Assembly: GCA_002844335.1 (NCBI GenBank)
Contig: CP019154.1
Coordinates: forward strand, 2,046,001-2,110,000
Direction: 5' to 3'
Length of the DNA stretch: 64,000 nucleotides
DNA from: Haloarcula taiwanensis
GTDB taxonomy: Archaea > Halobacteriota > Halobacteria > Halobacteriales > Haloarculaceae
This document shows positions 59,835-64,000 of the stretch, piece by piece (positions within the stretch are counted from its first letter, which is position 1; each line of letters begins with the position of its first letter). The translations under genes were made by a program, and so were the position numbers. The notes under the pieces are model-generated. The model ran no database searches. It had not been told where the DNA came from and worked only from the letters and a program-made list of their open reading frames with translations.

Positions 59835-60730
59835 GCGAGGTCACCTCGGTTGAATCGATAGCTGGCCAGTGCGAGCGGGATGACGCCCCAGAGAAGCAAT
59901 ACGACGAGAGCAACCGACTCGTGCAGGTAGGCAGGGACTGGCTGTCCACTGAAGGCTGCGTCAACGACGTACTCGTTGATCGAATGCCCGGGATACAGTA
60001 CCGCGGCGACTGACGTGTACTGGCCGCCGGAGTTTGCCAGTCCGAGTATCCAGTTCGTTACCGTTCGGTACGCTCGCCCCGGTGAAATCCGAAGGATAGC
60101 GAACAGCAGGCCGTCAGCGGGCGGTTCGAGCGGATTCACTGCGTTCCCGGTCACAGCTGAGTAGAGCCGGACACCAACGATTTTCCATCCCAGTGTCAGC
60201 AGCAGAAAGAAACCGCCGAAGACCACGGCGGTTACACGGACTGTGCTGGTCGTCACTGCCGATGCCGCTGTTGCAATCGACACGAGCACAGCGATGTACA
60301 GCACCGTCACCAGAAACACGCCAATAAAACGCAGCGGGGAGAACAGCCCGAACTTGACACCGCCAACCACGCCGAGAATGACCGTTGCGAGGGCAAATGG
60401 AAGCACGGTGCCGACGCTCCGACCAAAGACCTTGCCGATGAGAATATCAGTTCGCGTGAGAGGCAGTCCAAGCAAGAATTTCAAACTCCCCGACGTGCGC
60501 TCCTTGATAATCGATCGATACGTGAGTAACAGGACGCCAAGTGGGAGCAGCGTGGACCCGGCCGCCTGAACGAACCCGACCGTAACATCCGGACCAAGGA
60601 GGTCCCAACTGATGTAGGTGGGACCGTAGCCCCAGACGGCGAGCAGGGGAGCAAGTAGCCAGGTTCCTTTTGATTTGAGTAGCGCGACTGCTTCTTTCCG
60701 CGCAACGGGAAACCATCGAGGGAGGGCCAT
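59831..60730 (-). CDS. ABC-2 family transporter permease
   Basis: 299 residues with six hydrophobic spans. The N-terminal piece WFPVARKEAVALLKSKGTWL and the elbow VLLLTYRSIIKERTSGSLKF (about 70) are typical of ABC-2 type permeases (NosY/DrrB-like). Forms the operon head for permease, ATPase and lipoprotein. Start ATG at 60730; a TATA-like element (TTTTATGTG on the minus strand) sits about 27 nt upstream. Confidence 0.85.
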   Translation of the reverse strand: MALPRWFPVARKEAVALLKSKGTWLLAPLLAVWGYGPTYISWDLLGPDVTVGFVQAAGSTLLPLGVLLLTYRSIIKERTSGSLKFLLGLPLTRTDILIGKVFGRSVGTVLPFALATVILGVVGGVKFGLFSPLRFIGVFLVTVLYIAVLVSIATAASAVTTSTVRVTAVVFGGFFLLLTLGWKIVGVRLYSAVTGNAVNPLEPPADGLLFAILRISPGRAYRTVTNWILGLANSGGQYTSVAAVLYPGHSINEYVVDAAFSGQPVPAYLHESVALVVLLLWGVIPLALASYRFNRGDLA

Positions 60731-60752
60731 GTGGTCGGATTTGAAAGTGTAT

Positions 60753-60761
60753 CACATAAAA
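60753..60761 (-). promoter_or_regulatory. TATA-like box for the ABC-2 operon
   Basis: TTTTATGTG on the minus strand, centred about 27 nt before the ATG at 60730. A second one, GTATAAACAG, lies further upstream near 60775. Confidence 0.4.
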
Positions 60762-60890
60762 CACACTATCAACTGTTTATACGTTCAAGCGGCACCGAGC
60801 TACCGCTTCGGTCGGGCCGGAACGGTACTGGAGACATTTTTAATACCACCCCCGCCAGGAACGACTTGCGTCCTCACCTCGAAAGGCTGT

Positions 60891-60898
60891 TCTTAAGT
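60891..60898 (+). promoter_or_regulatory. TATA box for aspS
   Basis: TCTTAAGT is centred 27 nt before the ATG at 60922, giving a leaderless mRNA. A stronger-looking TTTTAATACC at 60838-60847 would give an alternative upstream start. Confidence 0.5.
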
Positions 60899-60921
60899 TC
60901 CGGCCACAAGAACCAACGTCC

Positions 60922-62226
60922 ATGGAAAACCGAACCTACACGGCGGACGCGACGCCGGGCGACACGGTCACCGTCGCCGGCTGGGTCCACGAGATCCGAG
61001 ATCTCGGTGGTATCGCCTTCCTTATCCTTCGAGACACCACCGGCAAGATACAGGTCAAGTTCGAGAAAGACGAGATGGACGACGACCTCGTGGAAACGGG
61101 GTTGAACGTCCAGCGCGAATCGGTCATCTCGGTGACCGGCGCTGTCGAGGAAGAGCCACGCGCGCCCACCGGTGTCGAAGTCACGCCGGAGTCCGTCGAC
61201 GTGATTTCGGAAGCCGACCCCGAACTGCCCCTTGACCCGTCGGGTAAGGTCGACGCCGAACTGCCGACCCGCCTCGACAACCGCACGCTCGACCTCCGCA
61301 AGGACGAAGTGAAGGCCATCTTCGAGATCCGCGCGGAGGTCCTCCGGTCGGTCCGCGAGGCGTTCCGCGAACTCAACTGCACGGAGATCAACACGCCGAA
61401 AATCGTCGCTACGGGGACCGAGGGCGGCACCGAGCTGTTCCCGATCACCTACTTCGGACAGGAAGCGTTCATGAACCAGAGCCCACAGCTGTTCAAGCAG
61501 CTGATGGTCGGCTCCGGCCTCGAACGCGTCTTCGAAATCGGTCCAATCTTCCGCGCAGAGGAGCACAACACGCCGCGGCACCTCAACGAGGCGACCTCCA
61601 TCGACTTCGAATCGGCCTTCTACGACCACACCGAGGCAATGGACGCCTGCGAACACGTCGTCAAGTCCGCCTACGAGGGCGTCGCCGAGAACTGTCAGGA
61701 CGAACTGGACGCCCTCGGTCTCGAAGAGGAGTTCGAGGCCCCAGAAGGTGACTTCCCGCGGCTCACCTACGAGGAAGCGCTCGACAAGATCAATGCGACC
61801 GGCGAACTCGACGAACCGCTGGTGTGGGGCGACGACCTCTCGACGGAGGCCGAGCACGTCCTCGGGCAGGAAGTCGGCGAGCACTACTTCATCACTGACT
61901 GGCCCAGCGAAATCAAGCCGTTCTACATCAAGGACCACGACGACGACGAGGAGGTCTCGACCGGCTTCGACATGATGCACCCGTCGATGGAACTGGTCTC
62001 GGGGGGCCAGCGTGAACACCGCTTCGACCACCTCGTCGAAGGGTTCGAACAGCAGGGGCTGGACCCTGAGGCCTTCGAGTACTACACCAAGATGTTCAAG
62101 TACGGCATGCCGCCACACGCCGGCTGGGGCCTCGGCGGCGAGCGCCTCATCATGACGATGCTCGGACTGGAGAACATCCGAGAAGCGGTGCTGTTCCCGC
62201 GAGACCGGCAGCGCTTGTCTCCCTGA
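60922..62226 (+). CDS. aspS: Aspartyl-tRNA synthetase, non-discriminating signature
   Basis: 434 residues, archaeal/eukaryotic type without the bacterial insertion domain. The OB-fold anticodon domain starts [12 protein letters not shown] (19-30); class II motifs follow, with motif 2 [19 protein letters not shown] and motif 3 [15 protein letters not shown]. Residue 23 is His and residue 82 is Pro, where discriminating enzymes have Trp and Lys. This is the combination reported for enzymes that charge both tRNA-Asp and tRNA-Asn. GatB in the window fits that pathway. A hairpin covers the stop codon. Confidence 0.95.
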   Translation: MENRTYTADATPGDTVTVAGWVHEIRDLGGIAFLILRDTTGKIQVKFEKDEMDDDLVETGLNVQRESVISVTGAVEEEPRAPTGVEVTPESVDVISEADPELPLDPSGKVDAELPTRLDNRTLDLRKDEVKAIFEIRAEVLRSVREAFRELNCTEINTPKIVATGTEGGTELFPITYFGQEAFMNQSPQLFKQLMVGSGLERVFEIGPIFRAEEHNTPRHLNEATSIDFESAFYDHTEAMDACEHVVKSAYEGVAENCQDELDALGLEEEFEAPEGDFPRLTYEEALDKINATGELDEPLVWGDDLSTEAEHVLGQEVGEHYFITDWPSEIKPFYIKDHDDDEEVSTGFDMMHPSMELVSGGQREHRFDHLVEGFEQQGLDPEAFEYYTKMFKYGMPPHAGWGLGGERLIMTMLGLENIREAVLFPRDRQRLSP

Positions 62227-62260
62227 GACAGCGACTCTCTTCGTAGAGTCACACTGTCTC
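62225..62260 (+). terminator. Two-step stem-loop at the end of aspS
   Basis: GAGACAG (62225-62231) pairs with CTGTCTC (62254-62260), and inside it GACTCT (62233-62238) pairs with AGAGTC (62245-62250) around a CTTCGT loop. The helix starts within the stop codon. No T-tract follows, so it is unusual as a terminator and may protect or regulate the transcript end. Confidence 0.55.
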
Positions 62261-62358
62261 GTAGTGGTTCACGTTCTCGAGTTTGGAATGGCAGCGATGG
62301 ATAGCCGCAGGGCTCCGCTCCGAACCGACACGAGGGCGGCGATCCGACCTGTCCCCGA

Positions 62359-62541
62359 CTACGCGTTTGTTGCCGCCTGTTTCAGAATCTGTGGCACAAC
62401 CACAACTTCGAGTGCGGCGATTCCGAGTGCGACATAGCGTATCGTTCCTTCGAGCAAGAAGAGCGCGACAGCCGCAACGATCGTGGCGCTGACCAGTGGG
62501 AGACCGTATCGAACAATCGGATTCTCGAATGGGGAGGGCAT
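62359..62541 (-). CDS. Small two-span membrane protein downstream of halorhodopsin
   Basis: 60 residues starting MPSPFENPIVRYGLPLVSAT. Two hydrophobic spans (LPLVSATIVAAVALFLLEG and VALGIAALEVVVVPQIL). Short, with no motifs; likely real because of the consistent composition and TM pattern. Lies 104 bp beyond halorhodopsin on the same strand, so co-transcription is possible. Confidence 0.5.
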   Translation of the reverse strand: MPSPFENPIVRYGLPLVSATIVAAVALFLLEGTIRYVALGIAALEVVVVPQILKQAATNA

Positions 62542-62645
62542 ACAGACTAGCCACTTGGGCGATATAGCTTATTTTTTCTGCATCTGCTATTGTGCGGGCA
62601 GGGGCGGAGAGGCGGCAGAGCACCGCCTCTGTCTCAATACCCTAC

Positions 62646-63476
62646 TCAGTCGTCTGCAGGCGCAGCCCCGCCGGAGCCGATGCCCATTCCGGACCCTGAG
62701 ACGGTGCCTTCGTTGGCGGCGACCCAGCGCAGGAGCAGGAACGCGAACACGTACTTTGCGAGGATGTCTAGCCCGGAGTAGCCCCACGAGGTGACGCCGA
62801 CGCTCAGAAGGGCAACCCCCTCGGAACCCAGCGCCCAGAGAATCGGGTAGCCGAGCCACAGCACCACAGTGAGAAGCTTGAGCGTCCCGAATATCTCGCT
62901 TGTGCCGGCGGCTTCCGCGTCGGCTGGCCACTGGACGAGCAGGACGTACAGTACGGCGAGGAAGAACGCGCAACTGATGCCGTAAAACACCCAGCGCAGC
63001 AGGTGCGAGGAGGTAATGAGCGCGGCGGCGAGGCCGGTCACGCACATTCCGATGTCCATCGTGATCGCGGTGAACAGCGACGCGATATCGGTGTCAGCCA
63101 ACAGGCCCAGCGCCAGGAGAATCATCGGTGTCGAGAACGTCCAGGTCAGGTACCGACCCCACGGCGACAGGACGTCCTGACCGGCGAGGGCGTGGCCCGG
63201 CGGCATCTGCAGAAACCCGACCGTTAGCCCGGACGCCAGGCCGGCGTAGCTGGAAATCGAGACCAGCGGCACCAGCATCGTCGCAACCCAGATGAGTTTT
63301 GCGCGGGGCGACTCTATGTCTCGACCCATTGCGACGAACAGGAGGATGGCGACGCCCGCCAGCGCGATGTTCACCCAGAGCGAGGAGTTCAGGAGGAAAT
63401 TCGACTGTATCTCCTGAAGCACGTCTGACTGTGTCGCCTGAAGCACTGTCGTTGCAGTGGTACTGGCAGCTGTCAT
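62646..63476 (-). CDS. hop: Halorhodopsin (light-driven chloride pump)
   Basis: 276 residues, seven-helix microbial rhodopsin. The helix C region WGRYLTWTFSTPMILL carries R108, T111 and S115 where bacteriorhodopsin has the proton acceptor Asp; this is the halide-pump signature and matches halorhodopsin numbering. The Schiff-base lysine is K241 in DILAKYVFAF, with D238 three residues before it. Helix E-F features ITSSHLLRWVFYGISCAFFL match. The N-terminal 30 residues are an extended leader as in other halorhodopsins. Start ATG at 63476 with a TATA box about 25 nt upstream. Confidence 0.95.
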   Translation of the reverse strand: MTAASTTATTVLQATQSDVLQEIQSNFLLNSSLWVNIALAGVAILLFVAMGRDIESPRAKLIWVATMLVPLVSISSYAGLASGLTVGFLQMPPGHALAGQDVLSPWGRYLTWTFSTPMILLALGLLADTDIASLFTAITMDIGMCVTGLAAALITSSHLLRWVFYGISCAFFLAVLYVLLVQWPADAEAAGTSEIFGTLKLLTVVLWLGYPILWALGSEGVALLSVGVTSWGYSGLDILAKYVFAFLLLRWVAANEGTVSGSGMGIGSGGAAPADD

Positions 63477-63497
63477 GTATGCTAACTACGAAGAGTA

Positions 63498-63505
63498 CAC
63501 TTAAA
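63498..63505 (-). promoter_or_regulatory. TATA box for halorhodopsin
   Basis: CTTTAAGT on the minus strand, centred about 25 nt before the ATG at 63476, implying a leaderless transcript. The 120 bp further upstream contain the near-repeat ATACCGATACCG (about 63520), a possible regulator site. Confidence 0.5.
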
Positions 63506-63644
63506 GACGCGTAGCCAAACGGTATCGGTATGGCCCATCGGATTCGGGTTTCGGAAGGGATAGGCCACGCACGGACACGGGGAGAGGACCGCCGAGCCAG
63601 ACCGTCTCAGACCGCGCCTGGCCGCTCGTGGTGGACGCTGGGAG

Positions 63645-64000
63645 TCACTCCGGGAACAGTTCTTCTTCTCGCTCGATGGCTTCGATACGCGCAATCTCGG
63701 CGTCGGTCAGTTCCAAGTCGGCAGCGGCGAGGTTGGCTTCGAGATGGGACCGGGAGGACGCCTTCGGAATCGTGACGACAGCTTCGTAGCTGGTCACCCA
63801 GGCGATGCTGACGGCGGCCGGCGACGCGTCGTGCTGGTCCGCGATGTCGACGATGGTCGGTTCCTCGAATACGCGACCGCCGGCCAGCGGTGCGTACGCG
63901 ACCAGCGGATAGCCGTGTTTCTGGGCGTCAGCGAGGAGTGATTCCTGCCAGAACAGCGGATGGAACTCGACCTGATGTGCAGCAATCGCATCGAGGTGAT
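63645..64000 (-). CDS. Aldo/keto reductase, C-terminal part (cut by window edge)
   Basis: 118 codons remain, ending in TGA at 63645-63647. The last part of the barrel includes AHQVEFHPLF, VAYAPLAGG, then the NADPH-binding SYEAVVTIPKASS with the usual R/S contacts, and the C-terminal helix LTDAEIARIEAI. The 5' half with the catalytic Asp-Tyr-Lys-His set is outside the window. NADPH-dependent carbonyl reductase; substrate unknown. Confidence 0.85.
   Translation of the reverse strand, partial: HLDAIAAHQVEFHPLFWQESLLADAQKHGYPLVAYAPLAGGRVFEEPTIVDIADQHDASPAAVSIAWVTSYEAVVTIPKASSRSHLEANLAAADLELTDAEIARIEAIEREEELFPE

Noticed and set aside
60874..62118. 414-codon open frame on the minus strand
   Set aside because: Antisense to aspS, whose class II motifs are unambiguous.
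63530..63775. Plus-strand frame between halorhodopsin and the aldo/keto reductase
   Set aside because: Arg-rich and running antisense into the reductase gene; no support as a protein.
1..64000. CRISPR array or complete insertion sequence
   Set aside because: No regularly spaced repeats, no intact transposase and no paired terminal repeats were seen.

Overview
This window is chromosomal DNA from a haloarchaeon, most likely of the genus Haloarcula. The predicted proteins are strongly acidic, the DNA is GC-rich, and the starts look like haloarchaeal promoters (TATA-like boxes about 27 nt before leaderless starts). The ribosomal proteins, as I remember those of the Haloarcula marismortui 50S subunit, match with only scattered substitutions (L15 and L32e differ at a few residues), so this is probably a related species rather than that one. 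I could not run a search.

Layout. Positions 1-2606 are the edge of a surface-polysaccharide locus (two GT4 glycosyltransferases and an NAD-dependent sugar epimerase/decarboxylase). Positions 2607-3449 are a degenerate, gene-poor gap. From 17597 down to 3450 on the minus strand runs an uninterrupted S10-spc ribosomal superoperon: SPOUT methyltransferase, L3, L4, L23, L2, S19, L22, S3, L29, RNase P subunit Rpp29, S17, L14, L24, S4e, L5, S14, S8, L6, L32e, L19e, L18, S5, L30, L15, SecY. Genes overlap by 1-10 nt or are 2-6 nt apart. tRNA-Gly(GCC) lies at 17946. Positions 18159-24000 hold housekeeping genes (Mch, a GTPBP1-like GTPase, a HAD phosphatase, a membrane-tethered J-domain protein). Positions 24485-33500 hold class II ribonucleotide reductase, a membrane-anchored sulfite-oxidase-like molybdoenzyme, a REC-PAS4 histidine kinase and a TVP38-family membrane protein. 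An intron-containing tRNA-Met lies at 34799.

Positions 35138-41077 are mostly small haloarchaea-specific genes, including a HalX response regulator, an internally duplicated membrane protein and a site-2 protease. Positions 41131-46114 carry the scpA-smc condensin genes, followed by gatB, topA, a MEDS-type sensor, a Rieske protein, GGGP synthase (archaeal lipid synthesis), an amino-acid permease with C-terminal Usp-like domains co-transcribed with a TrkA-N protein, an Lrp regulator, an ABC-2 exporter operon with a Tat lipoprotein, aspartyl-tRNA synthetase, halorhodopsin and the 3' part of an aldo/keto reductase.

How genes work together: the superoperon couples ribosome synthesis to RNase P and the SecY translocon. 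GatB together with an AspRS carrying the non-discriminating His/Pro signature points to tRNA-dependent Asn (and Gln) formation. ScpA-SMC and TopA serve chromosome structure. I found no CRISPR array, no intact insertion sequence and no clear defence island. The least explained items are the duplicated membrane protein behind a perfect palindromic promoter element (36963-38449), an orphan TATA box next to a foldable intergenic stretch (22461-22570), several perfect inverted repeats outside genes, and the competing helix in the tRNA-Met intron.
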